Of a DNA stretch of 64,000 bases, positions 44,212-52,511 are shown one piece after another. Positions within the stretch are counted from its first letter, which is position 1, and the number at the start of each line of letters is the position of its first letter. The translations under genes were made by a program, and so were the position numbers. Below the pieces are notes generated by a model. It ran no database searches. It was not told the DNA's origin and saw nothing but the letters and a program-made list of their open reading frames with translations. Source of the stretch: Streptomyces apocyni (GTDB lineage: Bacteria > Actinomycetota > Actinomycetes > Streptomycetales > Streptomycetaceae). The stretch spans positions 1 through 64,000 of the forward strand of contig NZ_WHOM01000062.1 of the NCBI RefSeq assembly GCF_009739465.1, in the 5' to 3' direction.

Positions 44212-45624
44212 GTGGCCGCGCCCGCCCCCAGCAACACCCAAAGCGACCAGGACCAAGCTCTCGGACGCCCCTCACTTCGTGAGCGGAATTTCATCGCCGA
44301 CCTGCTACGCACCGAAACCGTCGGCGGCGTTCTCCTCCTCGCGGCCGCGATCGCCGCGCTGATCTGGGCGAACACCCCGCTCAGGGAGAGCTACGAGGCG
44401 GTCCGCGACTTCCACTTCGGCCCCGGGTTCCTGCATCTGGACCTGTCCATCCAGCACTGGGCGGCCGACGGCCTGCTGGCCATCTTCTTCTTCGTCGCCG
44501 GTGTCGAACTCAAGCGCGAGCTGGTCGCCGGTGACCTACGCGACCCCAAGGCGGCCATCCTGCCGGTGGCGGCCGCCCTGTGCGGTATGGCCATCCCCGC
44601 GCTGGTCTACGTCCTGACCAACGTGACCGGGGGCGGCTCCCTGGGCGGCTGGGCGGTCCCGACCGCCACCGACATCGCCTTCGCCCTCGCCGTACTCGCG
44701 GTGATCGGCACCTCGCTGCCGTCCTCGCTGCGCGCCTTCCTGCTCACGCTTGCCGTCGTCGACGACCTCTTCGCGATCCTGATCATCGCGGTCTTCTTCA
44801 GTGACAAGTTGAACTTCGCGGCCCTCGCGGGCGCCGTCGTTGGCCTTGCCATCTTCTGGCTGCTGCTCCGTAAGGGCGTGCGCGGCTGGTACATCTACAT
44901 CCCGCTGGCCCTCACCATCTGGGGCCTGATGTACAACAGCGGCGTCCACGCCACCATCGCCGGTGTCGCGATGGGCCTGATGCTGCGCTGCACCACCCGC
45001 GAGGGCGAGGACCAGTCCCCCGGCGAGCACATCGAGCACATGGTGCGCCCGCTGTCCGCGGGCTTCGCGGTGCCGATGTTCGCCCTGTTCTCGGCCGGTG
45101 TCGCGGTCTCCAGCGAAGCGCTGTCGGACGTCTTCACCCGGCCCGAGACGCTGGGTGTGGTGCTCGGCCTGGTCCTCGGCAAGTCCTTCGGCATCTTCGG
45201 CGGTACGTGGCTCACCGTGCGGTTCACCCGGGCCAAGCTCAGCAAGGACCTCGCCTGGCCCGATGTGTTCGCGGTCTCCACCCTCGCCGGTATCGGCTTC
45301 ACGGTCTCGCTGCTCATCGGGGAGCTGGCCTTCAAGGACGACGCCGCGATGACCGAGGAGATCAAGGCATCCGTCCTGGTCGGCTCGCTGGTCGCCGCCG
45401 TAGCGGCGACCATCCTGCTGAAGATCCGTAACGCCAAGTACCGCAAGCTCGTCGCGGACGAGGAGCGCGACGACGACGCCGACGGCATTCCGGACATCTA
45501 CGAGATGGACAAGCCCGACTACCACCTCCGGATGGCCGCGATCTACGAGAAGAAGGCCGCCGAACACCGCAAGCTGGCAGAAGCGCGAGCCCAGGAAGGC
45601 GTCGGGGGCCACAGTCCGGCATGA
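44212..45624 (+). CDS. nhaA: Na+/H+ antiporter NhaA
   Basis: The 470-residue membrane protein has about 12 segments and exchanges Na+ for H+. Diagnostic segments are GLLAIFFFVAGVELKREL, WAVPTATDIAFALAVLAV, the ion-binding Asp pair in TLAVVDDLFAI and STLAGIGFTVSLLIG. A charged cytoplasmic C-terminal extension of about 60 residues (DEERDDDADGIPDIYEMD and a Lys/Ala helix) goes beyond the short enterobacterial form. GTG 44212 is chosen from GGAGG 9 nt upstream; the frame is open to 44035 but that part lacks resemblance. Confidence 0.94.
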   Translation: MAAPAPSNTQSDQDQALGRPSLRERNFIADLLRTETVGGVLLLAAAIAALIWANTPLRESYEAVRDFHFGPGFLHLDLSIQHWAADGLLAIFFFVAGVELKRELVAGDLRDPKAAILPVAAALCGMAIPALVYVLTNVTGGGSLGGWAVPTATDIAFALAVLAVIGTSLPSSLRAFLLTLAVVDDLFAILIIAVFFSDKLNFAALAGAVVGLAIFWLLLRKGVRGWYIYIPLALTIWGLMYNSGVHATIAGVAMGLMLRCTTREGEDQSPGEHIEHMVRPLSAGFAVPMFALFSAGVAVSSEALSDVFTRPETLGVVLGLVLGKSFGIFGGTWLTVRFTRAKLSKDLAWPDVFAVSTLAGIGFTVSLLIGELAFKDDAAMTEEIKASVLVGSLVAAVAATILLKIRNAKYRKLVADEERDDDADGIPDIYEMDKPDYHLRMAAIYEKKAAEHRKLAEARAQEGVGGHSPA

Positions 45625-45689
45625 TCTGATGCCAGTGGCGGCCCCAGAAGAGAAGGCCGCGGAAGAGCAGAAGAGAAGAGGGGACCGCG

Positions 45690-46181
45690 ATGAGCGCAGC
45701 CGAAGACGGAGACCGCAGCCTCGGAAAGCTGGTATCCGCGGCGACCGACCAGTTGTCCGGTCTCGTCCATGACGAGATCGCGCTGGCCAAGGCCCAGCTC
45801 CGCACCGACGTCAAGCGCATCGGTGTGGGCGGCGCCGCGTTCGTCGCCGCCATCGCGGTCCTGATCTTCTCGCTGCCGATGCTGAGCTTCGCGCTCGCGT
45901 ACGGCATCCAAGCCTGGAGCGGCTGGCATCTGTCGGTCTGCTTCCTCCTCTCCTTCGCGGCCAACGTGGTGGTCGCGGGGCTGCTCGCCCTGATCGGCGT
46001 GATCTTCGCCAAGAAGGCCAAGCAGGGGAAGGGCGCGCAGAAGACCGCCGCGTCGGCCAAGGAGACGGCCGCCGTACTGGGGAACGTCAAGCCGCATCCC
46101 CGCCCGGCCACCGTCGTGGCCAGCGATGAACTCAGCGACACGGCGGTGGGGACCACACCTGTGGCACGCTCGTCCTCATGA
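45690..46181 (+). CDS. Phage-holin-family/holin-X (DUF1469) membrane protein
   Basis: The 163-residue product starts MSAAEDGDRSLGKLVSAATDQLSGLVHDEIALAKAQLR in family style: an amphipathic helix, then two membrane segments (about 50-72 and 82-107) and a Lys/Ala-rich cytoplasmic tail. The family is named after holins but is common in actinobacterial chromosomes with no phage link; function is unknown. A good ribosome site (AGAGGGG) precedes the ATG. Its stop overlaps the next gene as ATGA. Confidence 0.85.
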   Translation: MSAAEDGDRSLGKLVSAATDQLSGLVHDEIALAKAQLRTDVKRIGVGGAAFVAAIAVLIFSLPMLSFALAYGIQAWSGWHLSVCFLLSFAANVVVAGLLALIGVIFAKKAKQGKGAQKTAASAKETAAVLGNVKPHPRPATVVASDELSDTAVGTTPVARSSS

Positions 46182-47122
46182 CGGACCCCGCCGCGCATTC
46201 CTTCCCCTCGGCGCCCTCCTCGGCCGTACGTATCGACGGACCCTGGACCCACCGGGACGTCGCCGCCAACGGCGCTCGCTTCCACATCGCCGAGGCGGGC
46301 GACGGGCCGCTGGTACTGCTGCTGCACGGCTTCCCGCAGTTCTGGTGGACCTGGCGGCACCAGCTCACCGCGCTCGCCGACGCGGGCTTCCGCGCGGTGG
46401 CGATGGACCTGCGCGGCACGGGCGGCAGCGACCGCACCCCGCGCGGATACGACCCCGCCAACCTCGCGCTCGACATCACCGGGGTCATCCGTTCGCTGGG
46501 CGAGCCGGACGCCGCGCTCGTCGGGCACGACCTGGGCGGGTATCTGGCATGGACCGCTGCCGTGATGCGGCCGAAGCTGGTGCGCCGCCTCGCGGTCGCC
46601 TCCATGCCGCATCCGCGGCGCTGGCGGGCGGCGATGCTGACCGACGTCAAGCAGACCTCAGCGGGCTCGTACATCTGGGGCTTCCAACGGCCGTGGCTGC
46701 CGGAGCGTCAGCTGGTCGCGGACGACGGGGCGCTGACGGGTCGGCTGATCCGGGACTGGTCGGGGCCGCGGCTGCCGGACGACGAGGCCGTGGCGACGTA
46801 CCAGCGGGCGATGTGCATCCCCTCGACGGCGCACTGCTCGATCGAGCCGTACCGGTGGCTGGTGCGCTCGATGGCCCGGCCGGACGGCATCCAGTTCAAC
46901 CGGCGGATGAAGCGGCCGGTACGCGTACCGACGCTCCACCTGCACGGTTCGCTCGACCCGGTGCTGCGCACCCGGAGCGCGGCGGGGTCCGGCGAGTACG
47001 TCGAGGCGCCGTACCGCTGGCGGCTGTTCGACGGGCTGGGGCACTTCCCGCACGAGGAGGACCCGGTGGCGTTCTCGACCGAGCTGGTCAACTGGCTGAA
47101 GGACCCCGAACCCGACCGCTGA
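46178..47122 (+). CDS. Alpha/beta-hydrolase, epoxide-hydrolase-like
   Basis: The 314-residue product has the epoxide-hydrolase/haloalkane-dehalogenase pattern: oxyanion HGFPQFWWTWR (about 50-60), MDLRGTGGSDRTPRGYD, nucleophile elbow GHDLGGYLAW with Asp rather than Ser, a cap region, and C-terminal His in GLGHFPHEEDP. It should open epoxides or remove a halogen through an aspartyl-ester. It is translationally coupled to the holin-like membrane protein by a 4-nt overlap, which suggests a joint role. The substrate is unknown. Confidence 0.88.
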   Translation: MTDPAAHSFPSAPSSAVRIDGPWTHRDVAANGARFHIAEAGDGPLVLLLHGFPQFWWTWRHQLTALADAGFRAVAMDLRGTGGSDRTPRGYDPANLALDITGVIRSLGEPDAALVGHDLGGYLAWTAAVMRPKLVRRLAVASMPHPRRWRAAMLTDVKQTSAGSYIWGFQRPWLPERQLVADDGALTGRLIRDWSGPRLPDDEAVATYQRAMCIPSTAHCSIEPYRWLVRSMARPDGIQFNRRMKRPVRVPTLHLHGSLDPVLRTRSAAGSGEYVEAPYRWRLFDGLGHFPHEEDPVAFSTELVNWLKDPEPDR

Positions 47123-47230
47123 CGCCCGATGTGAACGGCTGTTCCCCGAACGGCCACTTGCCCGCCGCATAGGCCAATTGGGGTCTCTGAGGGCGGTTAT
47201 CGACCATGGGGCACGGGCAGACGTCGGGGT

Positions 47231-47416
47231 ATGGGCTGGACGCACGACTTCAGTGACGCAGCACGCAATCGCCGCACGGCCACCGCGGTGAACTATCCGC
47301 ACCCAAGGGGCGGCCCGCAACACCAAGGGCACGATCCCCGGGTGCTGGGCATCCCACGCATCCTCCGCCGCAGGGCCCGCTGGGTCTCGGCGCGGCTGCG
47401 GCATACCCGCGCCTGA
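47231..47416 (+). CDS. Possible small basic protein
   Basis: A 61-codon frame starts MGWTHDFSDAARNRR at ATG 47231. It has G/C third positions, a weak purine-rich stretch upstream and an Arg-rich C-terminus (RILRRRARWVSARLR). I do not recognise a family. It lies between the hydrolase gene and the convergent protease gene and may be chance; no other frame in this 370-bp gap is better. Confidence 0.35.
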   Translation: MGWTHDFSDAARNRRTATAVNYPHPRGGPQHQGHDPRVLGIPRILRRRARWVSARLRHTRA

Positions 47417-47490
47417 GACACCCGCCTGAGGCACGCACCTGAGACACGCTCTCAGGACCGCTCAGACCTCTCGGACCTCACAGGTCGACG

Positions 47491-48690
47491 TCACAGGGCA
47501 CAGCCCTGAGTGTCGACCTGGCGGTTCGCCGTGCGGCCGAGGCTGATGTCCTCGCGGATCTCCTCGACGGTCAGCGCATAGCCGGTGTCCGGGTCATCCA
47601 GTGACTTCGCGAAGATCACGCCGTACACCTCGCCGTCGGGAGTGAGCAGCGGTCCACCGGAGTTGCCCTGGCGCACGGTCGCGTAGAGCGAGTAGACATC
47701 GCGGCGTACGGTGCCGCGGTGGTAGATGTCCGGGCCGTTGGCGTTGATACGGCCGCGGACGCGGGCGGATCGGACGTCGTACGGGCCGTTCTCCGGGAAG
47801 CCCGCGACGATGGCGTCGTTTCCGCTGACGGCGCTCTTGTCAGCGAACTTCAGCGGGGGTGCTTTCAGGTTCGGCACATCGATGACGGCGATGTCGCGCG
47901 CCCAGTCGTAGAGCACGACCTTGCCGTCGTACAGCTTGCCCTCGCCGCCTATCTGAACGACCGGCTCGTCGATACCGCCGACGACATGGGCGTTGGTCAT
48001 CACCCGGCGGTCGGCGAAGACGAAGCCGGTGCCTTCCAGGGACTTGCCGCAGCTCGGGGCCGTGCCGGTGACCTTGACGATGGAGCGCATGGCGCGGGCG
48101 GCGACCTCGCTGTTCGCCAGCGCCGGGTCGGGGGGCTGGACTTCGGTGATCGGCTCGTTGGCGAACGGGCTGAAGACCTGGGGGAAGCCGTTCCGCGCGA
48201 GGATGGAGCTGAAGTCCGCGAACCAGGTGTCGGCCTGGGCGGGCAGGGCTCGGGAGACGCCCTGGAGCACCTTGGAGCTGCGTACCTCCTTGCCGAGCGT
48301 GGGCAGGGTGGTGACGGCCAGCGCGGAGCCGATCAGCCAGGCGACCAGCAGCATGGCGACCACGTTGACCAGGGCGCCACCGGTGGCGTCCAGGGCTCTG
48401 GCGGGGGTCCAGGTGATGTATCTGCGGAGTTTGTTGCCGAGGTGGGTGGTGAAGGCCTGGCCGATGGAGGCGCAGACGATGACCACCACGACCGCGCCGA
48501 CAGCCGCGGTCGTACTCAACTCCGGTGAATCCGTGAAGGCGTCCCAGAGCACCGGCAGCAGATACACGGCGACCAGACCACCGCCCAGGAACCCGATCAC
48601 CGACAGAACGCCGACGACGAAGCCCTGGCGATAGCCCACGATCGCGAACCACACGGCGGCGACCAGCAACAGGATGTCCAGCACATTCAC
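47491..48690 (-). CDS. MarP-type membrane serine protease (CvpA domain plus trypsin fold)
   Basis: The 399-residue product matches the mycobacterial acid-resistance protease MarP. An N-terminal CvpA-like domain of four membrane segments (about 5-125) is followed by an external chymotrypsin-fold domain. The triad is seen as His235 (MTNAHVVGG), Asp266 (WARDIAVID) and Ser344 (RQGNSGGPLL). Cys214 and Cys397 sit where MarP has its activity-controlling disulfide. GTG 48690 is chosen since AGGGTGG lies 6 nt upstream; the GTG at 48699 has no site. The CoA-type NUDIX gene ends 14 nt upstream, so they form an operon. From memory, MarP, the NUDIX gene, nth and crp are also neighbours in mycobacteria. 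Confidence 0.92.
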   Translation of the reverse strand: MNVLDILLLVAAVWFAIVGYRQGFVVGVLSVIGFLGGGLVAVYLLPVLWDAFTDSPELSTTAAVGAVVVVIVCASIGQAFTTHLGNKLRRYITWTPARALDATGGALVNVVAMLLVAWLIGSALAVTTLPTLGKEVRSSKVLQGVSRALPAQADTWFADFSSILARNGFPQVFSPFANEPITEVQPPDPALANSEVAARAMRSIVKVTGTAPSCGKSLEGTGFVFADRRVMTNAHVVGGIDEPVVQIGGEGKLYDGKVVLYDWARDIAVIDVPNLKAPPLKFADKSAVSGNDAIVAGFPENGPYDVRSARVRGRINANGPDIYHRGTVRRDVYSLYATVRQGNSGGPLLTPDGEVYGVIFAKSLDDPDTGYALTVEEIREDISLGRTANRQVDTQGCAL

Positions 48691-48703
48691 GGAGGCCACC
48701 CTG

Positions 48704-49405
48704 TCACGCGTGCCAGTCGAGCGGGACCTGCCGGGAGCGGTCCCAGGGTCTCTCCCAACCCGAGTAGTGCAGAATCCGGTCGATCACCCCGGCCGTAAAG
48801 CCCCAGACCAGGGCCGATCCGACCAGAAATGCGGGACCTTGGTGCCCCCTGGGGTGTACGGCGGTGACCCGGTGCTCGGGGTCCGTGAGATGCGCCACGG
48901 GCACCGTGAAGACCCGGGCCGTCTCGCCCGGGTCGACCACGCCGATCGCGCTGGGCTCCCGCCACCAGGCCAGTACGGGCGTGACCACGAAGCCGCTCAC
49001 CGGGATGTAGAGCTTGGGCAGTACGCCGAAGATCTGCACGCCCTCCGGGTCGAGCCCCGTCTCCTCCTCGGCCTCCCGCAGGGCGGCGCGCAGCGGACCC
49101 GAGGCGTGCGGGTCGCCGTCCTCGGGGTCGAGGGCGCCACCGGGGAAGGAAGGCTGTCCCGCGTGCGAGCGCAGCGAACTGGCGCGCTCCATAAGCAACA
49201 GCTCGGGCCCCTGGTCCCCCTCGCCGAAGAGGATCAGTACGGCCGACTGCCGCCCAGCTCCGCTCTCGGGCGGCAGAAAGCGGCTGAGCTGCCCGGGCTT
49301 GATGCTCTCCGACGCGCGAGCCACCGGTTCCAGCCAGGGCGGTAGCCCGGCACGTCGTACCGGCACGTCGACCGGACCATCCTGCTTCTCACTGGCACGC
49401 GTCAT
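48704..49405 (-). CDS. NUDIX hydrolase, coenzyme-A-pyrophosphatase type
   Basis: The 233-residue product cleaves CoA or related dinucleotide pyrophosphates. It has the CoA-specific motif LLLMERASSLRSHAGQPSFPGG joined to the NUDIX box, which ends REAEEETGL. The N-terminus reads MTRASEKQDG from ATG 49405 with GAGGG 6 nt upstream. The C-terminal region (SALVWGFTAGVIDRIL) is usual for the group. It lies between nth and the MarP-like gene in one orientation. Confidence 0.9.
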   Translation of the reverse strand: MTRASEKQDGPVDVPVRRAGLPPWLEPVARASESIKPGQLSRFLPPESGAGRQSAVLILFGEGDQGPELLLMERASSLRSHAGQPSFPGGALDPEDGDPHASGPLRAALREAEEETGLDPEGVQIFGVLPKLYIPVSGFVVTPVLAWWREPSAIGVVDPGETARVFTVPVAHLTDPEHRVTAVHPRGHQGPAFLVGSALVWGFTAGVIDRILHYSGWERPWDRSRQVPLDWHA

Positions 49406-49525
49406 AAGCACCCTCGTTCGTCCCTGGCTCATGCCGGGGGGTGAAACGCCTGAGAGTGCAACGCCTGGGAGCACACGGAACGTTCCGCGTGGTGCGGGCG
49501 TTTCGCCGCGTGGATTCCGGCGTCC

Positions 49526-50536
49526 TCACCCGGCCCCCAGGGACGGTGCGGGCTTGCCCGGGTAGTCGGCGGGGGGCTTCAGGCGCTGCCCCGGATAGCC
49601 GCCCATCTCGTACTTCAGCAGCTTCCTGGCCTTCTCGGGGTCCGTCTCGCCCTCGCCGTAGGAAGGGCAGAGCGGCGCGATCGGGCAGGCCCCGCAGGCG
49701 GGCTTGCGAGAGTGGCAGACGCGGCGGCCGTGGAAGACCACCCGGTGCGAGAGCATCGTCCACTCACTCTTCGGGAAGATCTCGCAGACCAGCGCCTCGA
49801 CCTTCTCGGGGTCCTCCTCGTCGGTCCACTTCCAGCGGCGCACCAGCCGCCCGAAGTGGGTATCCACAGTGACGCCAGGGACGCCGAACGCGTTACCCAA
49901 GACGACATTGGCGGTCTTACGGCCCACCCCGGGGAGCTTGACCAGGTCCGTCAGGTTTCCCGGGACCTCGCCGCCGTGGCGGTCCCGCAGGGCGGCCGAG
50001 AGGCCCATGATCGACTTGGTCTTGGCGCGGAAGAAGCCGGTCGGCCTGATCAGCTCCTCGACCTCCTCCGGATCAGCAGCCGCCAGGTCCTCAGGCGTGG
50101 GGTAGCGGGCGAAGAGGGCGGGCGTCGTCTGGTTCACCCGGAGGTCGGTGGTCTGGGCGGAGAGCACCGTGGCGAGCAGGAGCTGGAAGGGGTTCTCGAA
50201 GTCCAGCTCGGGATGGGCGTAGGGGTAGACCTCGGCGAGTTCGCGGTTGATACGGCGGGCGCGGCGGACGAGGGCTAGCCGCGACTCGGGCTTGGCGGGC
50301 TTGGCGGGCCGGGCGGGCTCCTTGGCCGGTGGCTTGGCGGACTTCTTGGCCGGTGGCTTGGCGGACTTCTTGGCCGGTGGCTTGGCGGACTCCTTGGCCG
50401 GTGCCTTCGCGGACTCCTTGGCCGGTGCCTTCGCGGTCTTGGCCGGTGGCTTGCTTGCTTTGCTGGCTTTGGTGGTCTTGGTGCTCTGTGCGGGTGCCTT
50501 GGCGGGCTCGCCGGACCTCTGTTCGGCTGGTTTCAC
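49526..50536 (-). CDS. nth: Endonuclease III with a repeat-built basic N-terminal tail
   Basis: The 336-residue DNA glycosylase/AP lyase removes oxidised pyrimidines. The core (from about residue 95) has LLLATVLSAQTTDLRVNQ, the helix-hairpin-helix LPGVGRKTANVV with the catalytic Lys, VDTHFGRL with the catalytic Asp, and the 4Fe-4S set C-x6-C-x2-C-x5-C (CHSRKPACGACPIAPLC). The first 90 residues are a Lys/Ala/Pro tail of 8-residue units such as ESAKAPAK and KSAKPPAK, not found in ordinary Nth, and likely to bind DNA. GTG 50536 follows GGGGGAG. Confidence 0.95.
   Translation of the reverse strand: MKPAEQRSGEPAKAPAQSTKTTKASKASKPPAKTAKAPAKESAKAPAKESAKPPAKKSAKPPAKKSAKPPAKEPARPAKPAKPESRLALVRRARRINRELAEVYPYAHPELDFENPFQLLLATVLSAQTTDLRVNQTTPALFARYPTPEDLAAADPEEVEELIRPTGFFRAKTKSIMGLSAALRDRHGGEVPGNLTDLVKLPGVGRKTANVVLGNAFGVPGVTVDTHFGRLVRRWKWTDEEDPEKVEALVCEIFPKSEWTMLSHRVVFHGRRVCHSRKPACGACPIAPLCPSYGEGETDPEKARKLLKYEMGGYPGQRLKPPADYPGKPAPSLGAG
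50322..50456 (-). repeat. 24-bp tandem repeats encoding the Nth basic tail
   Basis: Units begin TTGGCCGGTG at 50322, 50346, 50370, 50394, 50418 and 50439 (plus-strand view): five full 24-bp units plus one 3 bp shorter and a partial. The first three are nearly identical. Since 24 bp is 8 codons, unit gain or loss keeps the frame and alters only tail length. Confidence 0.9.
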
Positions 50537-50846
50537 GCCACTCCCCCTGTCCGTTTCGCGGCATTCTTTGACCCTGTTGGAGCCTGTTCGCCCACAGCGG
50601 AATCGCAGCGCTCGGCCACCTTCACAGCCCCCATGGCCTGTGCTCTCACCGGGGTATTGGACACTCGGCCAGCCTAAGGCCGAGCACCGACATCCGCCCC
50701 GGACCCCGAAGAACAGGCCCCGATTGGGCCCCCTGTCTCACGCCATGCGACACCCGTACGGCATCCTTGTGACTGATCACACTGTTTGGACCGTCCGGCA
50801 AAATGGGGACTACGGTCCCTTGATGCAGGTCGATAGGAGAGAACTC
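50537..50846. promoter_or_regulatory. Divergent promoter region between nth and crp
   Basis: This 310-bp gap lies between the divergent starts of nth and crp and holds no supported gene. It contains the palindrome described separately and a less G+C-rich stretch at 50770-50810 (TTTGGACCG ... AAAATGGGG), the best place for a crp promoter. The open frame that crosses it into crp is a shadow. Confidence 0.5.
50769..50782 (+). promoter_or_regulatory. CRP-like palindrome upstream of crp
   Basis: TGTGACTGATCACA is a palindrome of CRP half-sites TGTGA and TCACA with a 4-bp core; it also fits GTG-N6-CAC, close to the Streptomyces Crp site as I recall it. It lies 65 bp before the crp start and may serve autoregulation. 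The spacing differs from the E. coli site (6 bp), so caution is needed. Confidence 0.45.
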
Positions 50847-51521
50847 GTGGACGACGTTCTGCGGCGCGCCCCGCTCTTCGCGGCGCTCGATGACGAGCAG
50901 GCCGCGGAGCTCCGCGCCTCCATGAGTGAGGTGACGCTCGCACGCAGCGAAGCGCTGTTTCACGAGGGCGACCCCGGAGACCGCCTGTACGTGGTCACCG
51001 AGGGCAAGGTGAAGCTCCACCGCACGTCGCCCGACGGCCGCGAGAACATGCTCGCTGTCCTCGGCCCCGGCGAGCTGATCGGCGAGCTCTCGCTCTTCGA
51101 TCCGGGCCCGCGCACCGCCACCGCCAGCGCCCTCACCGAGGTCAAGCTGCTCGGCCTCGGCCACGGCGACCTGCAGCCCTGGCTCAACGCCCGGCCGGAG
51201 GTCGCCACCGCCCTGCTGCGCGCCGTCGCCCGGCGCCTGCGCAGGACCAACGACCAGATGTCCGACCTGGTCTTCTCCGACGTCCCCGGCCGCGTCGCAC
51301 GCGCCCTGCTGGACCTGTCGCGCCGCTTCGGCGTGCAGTCGGAGGAGGGCATCCACGTCGTACACGACCTCACGCAGGAGGAGCTGGCCCAGCTGGTCGG
51401 CGCTTCCCGCGAGACGGTCAACAAGGCCCTGGCCGACTTCGCGGGCCGCGGCTGGCTCCGCCTGGAGGCACGCGCCGTGATCCTGCTCGACGTGGAGCGG
51501 CTCGCCAAGCGCTCGCGCTGA
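50847..51521 (+). CDS. crp: Crp/Fnr-family transcription regulator (cAMP receptor protein)
   Basis: The 224-residue product starts MDDVLRRAPLFAALDDEQ and has the cyclic-nucleotide-binding beta-roll with GELIGELSLFDPGPRTATAS (phosphate-binding cassette, about 70-90). The C-terminal winged helix has the recognition helix GASRETVNKALADFAGRGW. The length equals S. coelicolor Crp, a global regulator of germination, development and antibiotic precursors. GTG 50847 is chosen from TAGGAGAG upstream and the family start. A very stable hairpin ends the transcript. Confidence 0.95.
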   Translation: MDDVLRRAPLFAALDDEQAAELRASMSEVTLARSEALFHEGDPGDRLYVVTEGKVKLHRTSPDGRENMLAVLGPGELIGELSLFDPGPRTATASALTEVKLLGLGHGDLQPWLNARPEVATALLRAVARRLRRTNDQMSDLVFSDVPGRVARALLDLSRRFGVQSEEGIHVVHDLTQEELAQLVGASRETVNKALADFAGRGWLRLEARAVILLDVERLAKRSR

Positions 51522-51544
51522 CGCGGTCGGCGCACATGACATGC

Positions 51545-51592
51545 GTGACATGGCTGGGGCCCCACCCGTCGGTGGGGCCCCAGCCATGTCAC
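51545..51592 (+). terminator. Very stable hairpin terminator downstream of crp
   Basis: A perfect 22-bp stem (51545-51566 with 51571-51592; core CATGGCTGGGGCCCC) and the loop CGTC begin 24 nt after the crp stop. Downstream CCATGTCACGAG copies (51585-51625) repeat the outer arm. It can also end the convergent MBL transcript. Confidence 0.85.
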
Positions 51593-51680
51593 GAGGCCAT
51601 GTCACGAGCCATGTCACCAGGCGCGTCACCAGGAGTCAGATCAGGCCGCGCCCGCCTCAGACCAAGGCCGCGCCCCCGCC

Positions 51681-52511
51681 TCAGACCAAGCCGTGCTCCC
51701 GCAGATACTCCAGCTGCGCCCGCACCGACAGCTCCGCTGCCGGCCACAGCGAGCGGTCCACGTCCGCGTACACATGCGCGACGACCTCACCCGCCGTGCG
51801 GTACCCGGACTCCACGGCCGTCTCGACCTGGGCGAGCCGACTCGCCCGGTGCGCCAGGTAGAACTCGACCGCGCCCTGAGCGTCATCCAGTACGGGCCCG
51901 TGGCCCGGCAGCACCGTACGCACCCCGTCGTCCACGGTCAGCGAGCGCAGCCGGCGCAGGGAGTCCAGGTAGTCGCCGAGGCGGCCGTCCGGGTGCGCCA
52001 CCATCGTCGTACCGCGCCCGAGAATGGTGTCGCCCGTCAGAACCGCCTGGTCGGCGGGCAGATGGAAGCAGAGAGAGTCCGCGGTGTGCCCCGGCGTGGG
52101 TACCACCCGAAGCTCCACGCCTCCCGTATCGATGACGTCGCCCGCCGTCAGGCCCTCGTCGCCGAGACGCAGCGCCGGGTCGAGGGCGCGGACGTCGCTA
52201 CGGGTGAGTTCGGCGAAGCGGGCGGCCCCTTCCGCGTGGTCCGGGTGACCGTGGGTGAGCAGGGTCAGCGCGATGCGCTTGCCCGCCTTCTCGGCGGTCT
52301 CGATCACGCGCCGTAGATGGCCGTCGTCCAGCGGGCCCGGGTCGATGACCACCGCGAGATCGGAGTCCGGCTCGGCGACGATCCAGGTGTTGGTGCCGTC
52401 CAGGGTCATCGCGGACGGGTTCGGGGCCAGGACGTTGACGGCCCGCGCGGTGGCGGGGCCCGAGACGACCTCGCCGCGCGGCTGTCCGGGCAGTGCGGCC
52501 GCGTCGGTCAC
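51681..52511 (-). CDS. MBL-fold metallo-hydrolase (glyoxalase II/LACTB2-like)
   Basis: The 276-residue product has the metal-binding LTHGHPDHAEG (HxHxDH), further ligands in PTPGHTADSLCF and LTGDTILGRG, and the late His in LPGHGPVLDD. The C-terminal helical part (YLAHRASRLAQVE) resembles LACTB2-type hydrolases or nucleases. GTG 52511 overlaps the stop of the NUDIX gene as GTGA, so the two are made together. The substrate is unknown. Confidence 0.88.
   Translation of the reverse strand: MTDAAALPGQPRGEVVSGPATARAVNVLAPNPSAMTLDGTNTWIVAEPDSDLAVVIDPGPLDDGHLRRVIETAEKAGKRIALTLLTHGHPDHAEGAARFAELTRSDVRALDPALRLGDEGLTAGDVIDTGGVELRVVPTPGHTADSLCFHLPADQAVLTGDTILGRGTTMVAHPDGRLGDYLDSLRRLRSLTVDDGVRTVLPGHGPVLDDAQGAVEFYLAHRASRLAQVETAVESGYRTAGEVVAHVYADVDRSLWPAAELSVRAQLEYLREHGLV

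Noticed and set aside
45690..46181. Prophage holin
   Set aside because: The family is chromosomal in actinobacteria and no endolysin or phage gene adjoins it.
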